Source: Archangium_A sp035910535
GTDB taxonomy: Bacteria > Myxococcota > Myxococcia > Myxococcales > Myxococcaceae
Assembly: GCA_035910535.1 (NCBI GenBank)
Contig: JAMHXF010000057.1
Location: 4,345-68,344 of the forward strand
DNA length: 64,000 nucleotides
Direction: 5' to 3'
The stretch's first letter is position 1. The number at the start of each line of letters is the position of its first letter. This document shows, piece after piece, positions 53,853-62,647 of this stretch. A model generated the notes under the pieces. That model was not told the DNA's origin and did no database searches. It was given only the letters and a program-made list of their open reading frames with translations. A program made the translations under genes and the position numbers.

Positions 53853-55047
53853 GAGGAGCCTCGAGGGACTTCGTGAAGGCGGCGATGCGTGCGCGCCGCG
53901 CGAGCGCGACCTGACGACGCCACTCGAGCAGCTTGCGTTCTTTCTTCGCCGCAGGCTCGTCGCGCCCGGCGAGCTCGACCAGGCGCTCTTCGATGGCAGT
54001 GAGCTGCTCGTCGACCAACGTGGCCTGCACGTTGCGCTTCTTGCCGCGGCCCAGCGTGTTCTCGGTGCCGATGGCGATGGGCGTCACCTTCTCGAGGCGC
54101 ACCACGTCTCCGTCTTTCACCAGCTCGAGCTCCAACAGCAGGCCGTCGCGCTTGGTGCCGTTCACGTCGGCGTAGTCCTGGTTCGAAATCAGGTTGCCGA
54201 GCGAGAACGCGACGAGGCCCTTGCCACCCGCGCTGCGCTCGATGAGCTCCACCGGCTGCAGCACGTGCGGGTGGTGGCCGACGACGGCGAACGCACCCGC
54301 GTCGAGCATGGCCTTCGCCAGCTTGCGGTCTTCAGGCGCGGGCTCGAACTTGTACTCGGCGCCCCAGTGCACGAAGACGATGAGCGCATCGACCTCGGCG
54401 GAGCGCGCACGAATCGTCGCGTACAGCTCGTCCATCGTGACGCTGCCGACGATGGGCTCGTTCGCGTAGTTGAGCACCGGCACGTGCGGCAGCGCGGGGT
54501 CTTTCTTGTTGTTGAAGCCGTTCAAGAAGCGCGTGAACGCCAGAATGCCGACACGCACGCCGTTCTTCTCGAGCACCAACGGCGCCCATGCGCGCGCGGC
54601 GTCGACGTCGGCGCCGGCCGAGAGCAGCTGCGCTTCCTTCAAATACTCGCGCGTGGAGACGATGCCTTCGCGGTGTTGGTCAAGACAGTGGTTGTTGGCG
54701 AACGTGGCGACGTCGACGCCGACCTTCTTGAGCGAGCGCAACAACGCCGGCGGGCCCGAGAAGATCATGTCGCCGCGCTCGGGCTTCTTGAGCGTGACGA
54801 TGGGCGTCTCGAGGTTCACCACCGCGAAGTCGGCGTGGTTGAACGCGCTCGCGAGCGGGCCCAGCACGTGGTCCCAGCCTTCGTTGTTGCCGTCTTCACC
54901 GCTGGTCGCGCGCGCGGCGGCCACGCTCTTCACCGGCTCGTGCGGAATCACGTCGCCCCCGAAGACGAGCGTCACGCGCTGCGGCGACTGCGAGAGCAAC
55001 GTGAGGGCGAGCAGCGCAGAGACCACGGGCTGATCAGTATGCCGCAT
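53791..55047 (-). CDS. CapA-like metallophosphatase family protein
   Basis: 418 residues from the ATG at 55047 (MRHTDQPVVSALLALTLLSQ), which gives a signal peptide. CapA/PgsA motifs: VTLVFGGDVIPHEPVKS, FAVVNLETPIV, VDVATFANNHCLDQHREGI and VVGHHPHVLQPVE, which hold the metal-binding Asp, Glu, Asn and His residues of a calcineurin-like core. Members are tied to poly-gamma-glutamate or capsule synthesis, but many are general outer-surface phosphatases. The C-terminal 80 residues are charged and helical. Forms an operon with the GDPD-like gene. Divergent from the heavy-metal RND operon at 55085. Confidence 0.88.
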   Translation of the reverse strand: MRHTDQPVVSALLALTLLSQSPQRVTLVFGGDVIPHEPVKSVAAARATSGEDGNNEGWDHVLGPLASAFNHADFAVVNLETPIVTLKKPERGDMIFSGPPALLRSLKKVGVDVATFANNHCLDQHREGIVSTREYLKEAQLLSAGADVDAARAWAPLVLEKNGVRVGILAFTRFLNGFNNKKDPALPHVPVLNYANEPIVGSVTMDELYATIRARSAEVDALIVFVHWGAEYKFEPAPEDRKLAKAMLDAGAFAVVGHHPHVLQPVELIERSAGGKGLVAFSLGNLISNQDYADVNGTKRDGLLLELELVKDGDVVRLEKVTPIAIGTENTLGRGKKRNVQATLVDEQLTAIEERLVELAGRDEPAAKKERKLLEWRRQVALARRARIAAFTKSLEAPHEIQLTRSPAAALGVPASPP

Positions 55048-55084
55048 GCTTGCGCCGGGCGGATCAGCCGCGTAGGAACGTGGC

Positions 55085-55411
55085 GTGCGCACCACGCGGT
55101 CATTCAGAGGCTTGCGGCTCCTGGCCGTGATGCTGCTCTGTTTTTCTGCACCCTCGGTGCAGGACATCGTGCTCGACACGGTGAGCTTCCTGACCGACGC
55201 CGACTGTTGCCTCGACGGCTGCGAAGAATCGCAGACGCCGTGCACCCAGCAGTGCATGCACTGTGTGTGTTCCGCGCGCGTGGTCTCGACGACGACGGCC
55301 ACCCCGTCTCTCGCGCCGCACGCGTCGACGATGATGCGGCTCACCGCGCCACCAGAGCAGTGCGGCTCGAGCGGTCACCAGCAGCCGCCCTTCAGACCTC
55401 CAGTCGCCTGA
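55085..55411 (+). CDS. Small Cys-rich secreted protein of the second heavy-metal RND operon
   Basis: 108 residues from a GTG at 55085. A signal peptide (RGLRLLAVMLLCFSAPS) is followed by a dense cysteine cluster within about 20 residues (DCCLDGCEESQTPCTQQCMH then CVC). The rest is Ser/Thr/Pro-rich. The position, 47 bp ahead of the adaptor and pump genes, suggests a periplasmic metal-binding protein that delivers or senses the exported ion. No named family; similar small Cys-rich genes lead RND operons in other myxobacteria as far as I recall. Confidence 0.65.
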   Translation: MRTTRSFRGLRLLAVMLLCFSAPSVQDIVLDTVSFLTDADCCLDGCEESQTPCTQQCMHCVCSARVVSTTTATPSLAPHASTMMRLTAPPEQCGSSGHQQPPFRPPVA

Positions 55412-55458
55412 CGAGTTCGTCTTCGTTCTCGTCACCCGTTCGACCCGGAGTTCAATTC

Positions 55459-56622
55459 ATGTCTGCTTTTCTTCGTGCGGGCGCCTGCGCCTGCGTGTTG
55501 TTCGTTGTCGCGTCTTGTCTAAAATCTCCTGAAGTCGAAGCCCCACCAGCCGTCGACGCGCATCGCGACGAGGAGGCGCACGACGCGCTCCCCGACCGCG
55601 TGACGGCCTCGCCCGAAGTGGTGGAGCGCTCCGGCATCAAGACCACCAGAGTCCGTCGCGCGCCCTTGCCGGTGACGTTGTCGCTGACCGGCGAGCTGTT
55701 GGGCGTACCCGACCGCACCGCGCGCATTTCGTCGACCGTGGCCGGCCGGTTGGAAGAGGTGCGCTTCAATGAAGGCTCCACGGTGAAGCGCGGCGACGTG
55801 CTCGCGTTGGTGCGGGTGCCCGACGTGGGGCGCCTGCGTGGTGCGTTGGCCGCGGCGACGTCACGGGCCCGCGCGGCGCGCGCGAACGCCGACCGCCTGC
55901 GACCGCTGGCGCAGCTCGAGTCGGCCCAGGTGCTGCTCAACGCCGAAGCCGACGCGCACGCACAAGAAGCCGAAGCCCGGGCACTGACGGAGCAGCTCGC
56001 GGCCATGGGCGCCGACAACGGCACCGGCTACGTCGTCAGCCTGCGCGCGCCGATTTCTGGAGTCGTCGTCGCGCGCACCGCCGTCGCCGGGCAGCCCATC
56101 GGCACCGACACTGTGCTGGGCAGCATCGTCGACCTGTCGGAGCTCTGGTTTCTCGCGCGCGTGTTCGAGAAAGACCTCGCGAAGCTGCACACCGGCGCCA
56201 ACGCCGAGGTCGAGTTCAACGCGTACCCCAGCGAGCACTTTCACGGCACCGTCGACTACGTCAGCCAGCAGCTCGACCCGGTCGCGAGAACGTTGACGGC
56301 GAGAATCAGACTTCAGAACGAAGGCACCAGGCTGCGCCTCGGGCTCTTCGGGCGCGCGCACGTCGACATCGCAGAAGAGCACCCGAGCGCGCCGCAGCTG
56401 CTGGTTCCGCGCGACGCGGTCTTCGACATCGACGGCAAGCGCGTGGTCTTCGTCAGGGCCGCCGACGGTGACTTCGTGCTGCACACCGTGACGCTCGGCG
56501 CCGCCGCGATGGACGACGTTCAAGTGCTGGCCGGCGTCAGCGAAGGAGAAGACGTGGTGAGCAGCGGCGGCTTCACGCTCAAGAGCCTGTTGCTCAAGTC
56601 GACGCTCTCGGAGGACGAGTAA
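55459..56622 (+). CDS. czcB: RND efflux periplasmic adaptor (CzcB-like lipoprotein)
   Basis: 387 residues from the ATG at 55459, with CGGAG upstream. Signal MSAFLRAGACACVLFVVASC, lipobox VASC. Layout as in CzcB/CusB: RTARISSTVAGRLEEVRFNE (lipoyl half), a short Ala-rich helical hairpin (AATSRARAARANADRLRPLA), VVSLRAPISGVVVARTAVAG (second lipoyl half), the beta barrel, and LLVPRDAVFDIDGKRVVFVR plus VLAGVSEGEDVVSSGGFTLK at the end. It shares an A with the pump start (TAATG), so the two are translationally coupled. There is no outer-membrane factor gene in this operon. Confidence 0.93.
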   Translation: MSAFLRAGACACVLFVVASCLKSPEVEAPPAVDAHRDEEAHDALPDRVTASPEVVERSGIKTTRVRRAPLPVTLSLTGELLGVPDRTARISSTVAGRLEEVRFNEGSTVKRGDVLALVRVPDVGRLRGALAAATSRARAARANADRLRPLAQLESAQVLLNAEADAHAQEAEARALTEQLAAMGADNGTGYVVSLRAPISGVVVARTAVAGQPIGTDTVLGSIVDLSELWFLARVFEKDLAKLHTGANAEVEFNAYPSEHFHGTVDYVSQQLDPVARTLTARIRLQNEGTRLRLGLFGRAHVDIAEEHPSAPQLLVPRDAVFDIDGKRVVFVRAADGDFVLHTVTLGAAAMDDVQVLAGVSEGEDVVSSGGFTLKSLLLKSTLSEDE

Positions 56623-59600
56623 TGTTGGCGCTGCTCTCGTCGGTGGTGCGGTGGTCACTGCACAACCGCGCCATCGTGCTCATCGCCACGCTGCTGTTCA
56701 TCGCGGTCGGCCTCCGCTCGGCGCTCTCGTTGCCCATCGACGCGGTGCCCGACGTCACCAACGTGCAGGTGCAGGTCATCACCGCCGCGCCCGCGCTCTC
56801 GCCCGTCGAGGTCGAGCAGTACGTCACCGTGCCCGTCGAGCGCTCGATGGCTGGCCTCCCGAAGTCGACGGAGGTTCGCTCGATTTCGAAGTACGGGCTC
56901 TCGGTGGTGACGGTCGTCTTCGCCGACGGCACCGACATTTACTGGGCGCGCAACCTGGTGAACGAGCGCATGCGCGAGGCACAAGAAGCGGTGCCTTCGC
57001 AGTACGGCCGCCCGGAGCTCGGGCCCATCACCACGGGGCTCGGTGAGATTTACCAATTCGTCGTGCGCAACGACGCGATGACGTTGATGGAGCTGGAAGA
57101 GCAGCTCGACTGGTTCATCGGGCCGCAGCTGCGCACGGTGCCCGGCGTGGTGGAGGTGAACAGCTTCGGCGGCGAAGACCGGCAGTACCAGGTGGTGCTC
57201 GACCCCGGTCGGCTGCAGGCGGCTGACGTGTCCATCGCGCAGGTCATCGACGCGCTGCAGAAGTCGAACGCCAACGCGGGCGGCGGCTACATCGAGCACA
57301 ACCGCGAGTACTTCGTCATCGGCACCGACGGCCTGGTGAAGAGCCTCGACGACCTCCAGCGCGTCGTCATCGGCGCGACGTCGCAGGGCGTGCCCATCAC
57401 CATCGCCACGGTGGGTGAGGTGCGCTTCGGCGCGCGGCTGCGGCGCGGCGCGGCGTCGAGCAACGGTGAAGGGGAAGTGGTGGTCGGCGTGGCGATGATG
57501 CTGCTCGGCGAAAACTCACGCGTGGTGACCGAAGCGGTGAAGGCAAAGCTCGCGGCCATCGAGCCGACGCTGCCACCGGGTACGACGATTGAGCCGTTCT
57601 ACGACCGCGCGACGATGGTCAACCGCACCATCAGCACCGTGGGTCGCAACCTGCTCGAAGGCGCGCTGCTGGTGGTGTTGGTGTTGCTCGTGCTGCTCGG
57701 AGACCTGCGCGCAGGGCTCGTGGTGGCGGCGACGATTCCGCTCTCGCTTCTCTTTGCGGTCACGGTGATGAACGCCTTCGGGCTCTCGGGAAACCTGATG
57801 AGCCTGGGCGCGCTGGACTTTGGCCTGCTCGTCGACGGCGCGGTCATCATCGTCGAGAACGCGGTGCGCAGGCTCAATGAGCGGCCGAACGAAGACCGCG
57901 TGAAGGTCGTCGAAGAAGCGACGCTCGAGGTGCGCGCGGCCAGCGTGTTCGGCGAGGCCATCATCGCCATCGTGTACCTGCCGGTGCTCTCGCTCATCGG
58001 GGTTGAAGGCAAGTTGTTCCGCCCGATGGCCATCACGGTGCTGCTCGCGCTCGCGGGCGCGTTCGTGTTGTCGCTCACGCTGGTGCCGGTGCTGACGAGC
58101 CTGTTCGTGAAGCCGTCGGCCGACCACCGAGAGACGTGGCTGCTCCGCAAGGCGCACGCGCTCTACGTGCCGCTGTTCGCGAAGGCCATGCGACACCGCA
58201 TGTTGACGGTGAGCCTCGGCGTCATGTCGCTGGCGGCGGCGGTGCTCCTCTTCACGCGGCTCGGCGCGGAGTTCGTGCCGCAGCTCGACGAAGGTGACCT
58301 GCTCATCGAAGCGCGGCGGCTCACGGGCGGCGCGCTGACTGAATCGGTGCGCACCGACCTCGCGTTGCAACGCGAGCTGAAGAAGATCGCCGAGGTCGAG
58401 CAGGTGGTCGCGCGCACCGGCGCGCCAGAAGTCGCGACCGACCCGATGAGCATCGAAGCCTCCGACGTCTACGTCACGCTGACAGCGCGCGAGACCTGGG
58501 CTGCGGGCCGCACGAAGGCCGACGTCGCGCGCGACGTGGCGGAGGTGCTGGAGCAGTCACCCGAGGTGGGCGGCTCGGTGTCGCAGCCGATTCAGATGCG
58601 CACCAACGAGCTCGTCGCGGGCGTTCGTTCTGACGTGGGCGTGCTGCTCTACGGGCCGAACCTCGAAGAGCTGGCAGCGCAAGGCGCGCGCTTCGCTTCG
58701 GCCATTCGTCGCGTCCCCGGCGCGGTCGATGTTCGCGTTGAGCAGGTCGAGGGCCTCCGCTACCTCCGCATCACCCCTGACCGGAACCGCCTCGCGCGTT
58801 ACGGCCTCACCGTCGAAGACGTCAATCAGCTCACCGAGACGCTGGCCGTCGGTCATCACGTCGGTGACGTGCTCGAAGGAGAACGACGCTTCGGCATCGT
58901 GGTGCGCGTCGCGCATTCCTTCACCGGCGACGTCGAGGCGCTGCGCTCGCTGCCGCTGCGTTCGCTCAGCGGGCAGGTGGTGCCGCTCGGAGACGTGGCC
59001 GACATCGCCTTCTCGACCGGCCCCGCGCAGGTCAGCCGTGAAGCGCAGTCACGCCGCCTGGTGGTGGAGTTCAACGTGCGCGAGCGCGACCTGCTCTCGA
59101 CCGTCGAAGCAGCGCAGCGAGCGACCTCGAGCGTCACGCTGCCACCGGGCTACCGCGCGGAATGGGGCGGGCAGTTTCGGCACTACCTCGAGGCGCGCGG
59201 GCGCTTGATGTTGGTGGTGCCGCTCGCGTTGGCGCTCATTCTCTTCATGCTGTGGCTCGCGTTCGGCGACGTGAAGACGGGGTTGCTCATCTTCCTCAAC
59301 GTGCCGTTCGCCGTGGTCGGAGGCGTGGTCGCGTTGTGGCTCCGCGACATTCCGTTCTCGATTTCTGCAGGCGTGGGCTTCATCGCGCTGTTCGGCGTCG
59401 CGGTGTTGAACGGGCTGGTGCTCGTCTCGTTCGCGCGGGAGCTCGAAGCGAAGGGCCTCACGCGTACGCAGGCCATCACGCAAGCAGCAGAGGGCCGGCT
59501 GCGGCCCGTGTTGATGACCGCGTTCGTCGCGTCGCTCGGCTTCGTGCCGATGGCGTTGTCGACGGCCCCCGGCGCTGAAGTGCAGCGGCCGTTGGCGACC

Positions 59601-59702
59601 GTCGTCATCGGGGGCCTCATCTCGGCGACGTTGTTGACGCTCTTCGTGCTGCCCGTCGTGTACGCGTGGACGACGCGAGCCCGGGCGCACGCCGCGCCGT
59701 GA
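56622..59702 (+). CDS. czcA: Heavy-metal efflux RND permease (CzcA/CusA family), second copy
   Basis: 1026 residues, complete. The start overlaps the adaptor stop by one base. TM4 reads GALDFGLLVDGAVIIVENAV, giving the D399/D405/E412 set of CzcA-type pumps. The N-terminus SLPIDAVPDVTNVQVQVITA and periplasmic words such as YGRPELGPITTGLGEIYQFV are typical. It differs clearly from the pump at 7975, so this is not a recent duplication. A partner TolC-type channel is not encoded next to it and may be the one at 12165 or elsewhere. Confidence 0.95.
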   Translation: MLALLSSVVRWSLHNRAIVLIATLLFIAVGLRSALSLPIDAVPDVTNVQVQVITAAPALSPVEVEQYVTVPVERSMAGLPKSTEVRSISKYGLSVVTVVFADGTDIYWARNLVNERMREAQEAVPSQYGRPELGPITTGLGEIYQFVVRNDAMTLMELEEQLDWFIGPQLRTVPGVVEVNSFGGEDRQYQVVLDPGRLQAADVSIAQVIDALQKSNANAGGGYIEHNREYFVIGTDGLVKSLDDLQRVVIGATSQGVPITIATVGEVRFGARLRRGAASSNGEGEVVVGVAMMLLGENSRVVTEAVKAKLAAIEPTLPPGTTIEPFYDRATMVNRTISTVGRNLLEGALLVVLVLLVLLGDLRAGLVVAATIPLSLLFAVTVMNAFGLSGNLMSLGALDFGLLVDGAVIIVENAVRRLNERPNEDRVKVVEEATLEVRAASVFGEAIIAIVYLPVLSLIGVEGKLFRPMAITVLLALAGAFVLSLTLVPVLTSLFVKPSADHRETWLLRKAHALYVPLFAKAMRHRMLTVSLGVMSLAAAVLLFTRLGAEFVPQLDEGDLLIEARRLTGGALTESVRTDLALQRELKKIAEVEQVVARTGAPEVATDPMSIEASDVYVTLTARETWAAGRTKADVARDVAEVLEQSPEVGGSVSQPIQMRTNELVAGVRSDVGVLLYGPNLEELAAQGARFASAIRRVPGAVDVRVEQVEGLRYLRITPDRNRLARYGLTVEDVNQLTETLAVGHHVGDVLEGERRFGIVVRVAHSFTGDVEALRSLPLRSLSGQVVPLGDVADIAFSTGPAQVSREAQSRRLVVEFNVRERDLLSTVEAAQRATSSVTLPPGYRAEWGGQFRHYLEARGRLMLVVPLALALILFMLWLAFGDVKTGLLIFLNVPFAVVGGVVALWLRDIPFSISAGVGFIALFGVAVLNGLVLVSFARELEAKGLTRTQAITQAAEGRLRPVLMTAFVASLGFVPMALSTAPGAEVQRPLATVVIGGLISATLLTLFVLPVVYAWTTRARAHAAP

Positions 59703-59802
59703 AATGCAACTCACGGCGCATGTTGCGAGGCCGACCCCCGATGGCTATTTCTCAACGCATTGGGGCCGCGCGACTCCCCGCCGCAGCCCGAAGGAAACGC
59801 CC

Positions 59803-60132
59803 GTGAAGTGGCTGTTCTTGAGCATCGCCATCGCGGCTGAGGTCGTCGCCACCAGCGCCATGAAAGCGAGCGAAGGGTTCACGCGGCTGTGGCCCTCCGT
59901 CATCACGCTGAGCGGCTACGTGGTCGCGTTCTATTTTCTCTCACAGACGCTCAAGTCAGTGCCCGTCGGCGTCGCTTACGCCATCTGGTCTGGCGTGGGC
60001 ATCGTCGCCGTCTCGGCCGTCGCGTGGCTCGTGTACGACCAGAAACTCGATGCCCCGGCCATCGTGGGCATGGCGCTCATCGTGACGGGCGTCGTGGTGA
60101 TGAACGCGTTCTCGAAGGCCGCAGCGCACTAA
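59803..60132 (+). CDS. SMR family efflux protein
   Basis: 109 residues from a GTG at 59803, with AAGGAAA upstream. Four membrane helices: MKWLFLSIAIAAEVVATSAM (with the membrane Glu13 that binds substrate and protons), LWPSVITLSGYVVAFYFLSQ, VAYAIWSGVGIVAVSAVAWL and IVGMALIVTGVVVMNAFSKA. This is an EmrE/SugE-type dual-topology exporter of cationic drugs or guanidinium. I cannot separate Qac from Gdx subtypes by eye. It follows the second heavy-metal pump by 100 bp. Its upstream region shows no riboswitch that I can recognise. Confidence 0.93.
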   Translation: MKWLFLSIAIAAEVVATSAMKASEGFTRLWPSVITLSGYVVAFYFLSQTLKSVPVGVAYAIWSGVGIVAVSAVAWLVYDQKLDAPAIVGMALIVTGVVVMNAFSKAAAH

Positions 60133-60142
60133 CCTCGCGCAC

Positions 60143-60904
60143 ATGATGCCCGCACTCTTCATCGGTCACGGCAACCCGATGTACGCGCTCGGGAAGAACC
60201 CGTTTCACGCCGGCTGGGTCGAAGCCGCGAAGCTGCTGCCGAGGCCGCGCGCGGTGCTCTGCATTTCGGCGCACTTCGAGACGAAGCACACCTACGTCAC
60301 CGCGCACGAGCAGCCGGAGACGATTCACGACTTCTACGGCTTCCCCCGGAGGCTCTTCGACGTGCAGTACCCCGCGCCGGGCTCGCTGGAGTTCGCGCGT
60401 GAGGTGCATGCGCTGGTGACTTCGCGCCGCGTTCGGCTCGACGAAGGGCGCGGGCTCGACCACGGCTGCTGGAGCGTGATGGCGGCGCTGTTTCCCGACG
60501 CGTCGGTGCCGGTGCTGCAGCTGAGCCTCGACATGTCGTCGCCACCTGAAGCGCACTACGCGCTGGGCGGCGAGCTGCGGGCGCTGCGTGAGGAAGGCGT
60601 GTTGCTGCTGGGCAGCGGCAACATCGTGCACAACCTGCCCGCCTACGACTTCAAGAACACCGCGCCCGTCGCCTGGGCCGCGCGCGCCGACGCAGAGTTG
60701 TGGGAGCTCATTCGCGAACGAGACCACCGCGCGTTGTGCGACGTCGCGTCACTCGGGCCCGATGTTCAGCTCGCCGTGCCGACGCTCGAGCACTACCTGC
60801 CGTTGCTCTACGTGCTCGGCGCGCAGCATGACGACGACACGGTCTCGACGTTCAACGACGTCATCGACGGCACCATGTCGATGCGCTGCGTGCGACTGGG
60901 CTGA
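60143..60904 (+). CDS. ygiD: YgiD-type class III extradiol dioxygenase (4,5-DOPA dioxygenase)
   Basis: 253 residues from the ATG at 60143 (MMPALFIGHGNPMYALGKNP), 10 bp after the SMR gene. LigB-superfamily motifs with metal ligands: FIGHGNPM, VLCISAHFETKHTYV, LDHGCWSVMAALFPDASVPV and LLGSGNIVHNLPAYDF. The family is known as 4,5-DOPA extradiol dioxygenase; several members bind zinc and their true substrates are unclear. Cytoplasmic. It may form an operon with the SMR gene, but no functional link is evident. Confidence 0.92.
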   Translation: MMPALFIGHGNPMYALGKNPFHAGWVEAAKLLPRPRAVLCISAHFETKHTYVTAHEQPETIHDFYGFPRRLFDVQYPAPGSLEFAREVHALVTSRRVRLDEGRGLDHGCWSVMAALFPDASVPVLQLSLDMSSPPEAHYALGGELRALREEGVLLLGSGNIVHNLPAYDFKNTAPVAWAARADAELWELIRERDHRALCDVASLGPDVQLAVPTLEHYLPLLYVLGAQHDDDTVSTFNDVIDGTMSMRCVRLG

Positions 60905-60906
60905 CC

Positions 60907-61347
60907 TCAACTCGAGAACGTCGCGCGCACGTTCGGTCGCGTCAGCGTCCACACGGCCGCCCCTGCGAGCAGGGCAATCGCGAGCGCGGTCACCTCACTG
61001 CCCATGGGAATCGCGGCAGCCAACATGACGACCACGCAGCGGCGATGGTGAACGCGAACCTTGAGCCAGCTCCGCGAGAGCAGCAGCCCAATACCGACGC
61101 CGCCAGACCAGAGCGCGACGACGAGGAAGATGACGTGCACCTCCGCGAAGAGTGATGACACCTCGCCCGTCGCGGCTTCGTCGCCCGCCAGACGCTCGAA
61201 GCCGCCCAACATCAAGCGTTGGAGGCCCACGACGCTCAGCATGAACAACGCGCCGCCCAGCTTGAGAGCACCTACGACGGCAACAATCGTGGGCAGGGCA
61301 CTCAGAAACGACTCTTCACGAGAAACGGCAACAGTGGTCGACGACAT
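60907..61347 (-). CDS. Small polytopic membrane protein, hypothetical
   Basis: 146 residues from the ATG at 61347 (MSSTTVAVSREESFLSALPT). Four hydrophobic segments (IVAVVGALKLGGALFMLSVV; VHVIFLVVALWSGGVGIGLL; VVVMLAAAIPMGSEVTALAI; LAIALLAGAAVWTL) with a loop of charged residues between the first two. No conserved catalytic pattern. It ends 2 bp from the convergent YgiD stop. A GGCTCC/GGAGCC hairpin (61352-61371) lies in its leader, just upstream of the start. Confidence 0.7.
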   Translation of the reverse strand: MSSTTVAVSREESFLSALPTIVAVVGALKLGGALFMLSVVGLQRLMLGGFERLAGDEAATGEVSSLFAEVHVIFLVVALWSGGVGIGLLLSRSWLKVRVHHRRCVVVMLAAAIPMGSEVTALAIALLAGAAVWTLTRPNVRATFSS

Positions 61348-61440
61348 GGTGGGCTCCGGGTTGAAGGAGCCAGCACCGACTGCAACGTTGTCGCCAACCA
61401 CAACGACTCAGAATCACGCTGGTGCGTCCCGGCAGGAGTC

Positions 61441-61818
61441 TCACGACGCGGACGATGACTCCAACTGCGCGACGAGCTTCTTCGGCGCCACCGCGCGGTA
61501 GCTCTCGTCGAGCCACTGCAGCAACAACGGCAGCGGCGGCTGGTCGCCCTTCTTGAAGCGCGCCGACACCCAACCTGCTTTCCCGAGGCCGTAACCCGTC
61601 GGCTCACAGAACGGCAGCGTGAGCGCGGTCATGCCGGTGTGCGGCAGCTTCACCGAGCAACCGAACTCGTGCTCTTCGCCGTGCCCCAGAAAGATGAAGA
61701 CCTTCCCCTTCACCTTCACGACGGTCTCGCCCCACGGGTGGTGTTCTTCAGCGCCGGGGTACGCGAGCGCCGCCTTGAGCAACGCGGCCGTCGTGTTGAC
61801 CTTCTTCTTCGCCGCCAT
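61441..61818 (-). CDS. MmcQ/YjbR family protein
   Basis: 125 residues from the ATG at 61818. The family pattern is clear: ALLKAALAYPGAEEHHPWGE, then KVKGKVFIFLGHG, CSVKLPHTGMTALTLPFCEP, GWVSARFKKGDQPPLPLLLQ and WLDESYRAVAPKKLVAQL. These small proteins have a double-wing cyaY-like fold and are described as DNA-binding, with no known pathway. Downstream of the SDR gene with a 2-bp gap, so part of one operon. Confidence 0.92.
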   Translation of the reverse strand: MAAKKKVNTTAALLKAALAYPGAEEHHPWGETVVKVKGKVFIFLGHGEEHEFGCSVKLPHTGMTALTLPFCEPTGYGLGKAGWVSARFKKGDQPPLPLLLQWLDESYRAVAPKKLVAQLESSSAS

Positions 61819-61820
61819 GG

Positions 61821-62612
61821 TTACTCCGCCGCGGGAGGGCTGTTGAGCGCCGCCGTGAGGCTGCGAACCACCGCGCGCGGAGAGAACCGCACTGACTGCA
61901 TGGCCACCCAGTTGAGCCAGCCGTGCACGGCGAGAATGTCGCCCTGCATCATGGCCTCGTACGCATCGGCCGCGACGTCGTCTGCCTTCGCGATGCCCGG
62001 GCGCTGAAAGAGCCGCGACTTGTCGTTGCCAGCGCGGCCCGCGAACTCGGTCGCCGTCGCGCCGGGGCAGTAACAGGTGACTGACACGCCGGTGCCCTTG
62101 AGCTCGTGCGCGAGGCCTTCGCTGAAGGACACCACGAAGGCCTTCGTCGCGTAGTACGTCGACATAAAAGGCCCGGGCTGAAACGCCGCCGTCGAGGCGA
62201 TGTTCAGAATGCGGCCCTGCTTGCGCTCACGCATGTCGCGACCAAAGCGGTGACACAGCTCGAGCAGCGCGGTGCAGTTGAGCTCCACCATCTCGACTTC
62301 TTTTTCGACGGGCAGGTCGAGGAACGCGCCGGTGCTGCCGAAGCCCGCGTTGTTCACGAGCACCGACACCACGAGGCCCTTCTTCTTCACGGTGTCGAAG
62401 AGTCGCTCGGCCGCGCCGGGGCGCGAGAGGTCTTCAGCGACGATGTGTACCTTCACCTTGTGGTGATGCAGACGCTCGGCGACGGCCTCCATGCGCGCGG
62501 CGTTTCGGGCGACGAGTACGACGTCGTACCCATCGCGCGCGAAGAGGTGGGCGAACTGCTCTCCGAGACCAGCGGAAGCGCCCGTGATGAGCGCGACAGA
62601 ACGTTCAGACAT
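61821..62612 (-). CDS. SDR family oxidoreductase
   Basis: 263 residues. Classical short-chain dehydrogenase: TGASAGLG (10-17), Asp61 in AEDLS, VLVNNAGFGS (NNAG 87-90), Ser140 in NIASTAAF, Tyr153 and Lys157 in STYYATKAF, and the GATATEF loop after the active site. The Arg after the first strand (VLVARN) suggests NADP(H) use. The family group resembles DltE/YqjQ-like enzymes of unknown substrate. It starts the operon with MmcQ/YjbR and is divergent from the gene at 62648. Confidence 0.93.
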   Translation of the reverse strand: MSERSVALITGASAGLGEQFAHLFARDGYDVVLVARNAARMEAVAERLHHHKVKVHIVAEDLSRPGAAERLFDTVKKKGLVVSVLVNNAGFGSTGAFLDLPVEKEVEMVELNCTALLELCHRFGRDMRERKQGRILNIASTAAFQPGPFMSTYYATKAFVVSFSEGLAHELKGTGVSVTCYCPGATATEFAGRAGNDKSRLFQRPGIAKADDVAADAYEAMMQGDILAVHGWLNWVAMQSVRFSPRAVVRSLTAALNSPPAAE

Positions 62613-62647
62613 GGCGCGTGTTTAGCGAAGTGCTAAGCCGCGCCGCC

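Noticed and set aside
53743..55458. Long plus-strand open frame running antisense through the CapA-like and GDPD-like genes into the adaptor gene
   Set aside because: Its residues before 55459 are Arg/His/Val-rich shadow sequence, while the minus strand shows clear phosphatase and phosphodiesterase motifs. Only the part from 55459 is a real gene.
59703..59802. Possible guanidine riboswitch in the leader of the SMR gene
   Set aside because: SMR exporters are often preceded by one, but I could not find the paired ACGR-loop hairpins or the ykkC-III core in these 100 bases.
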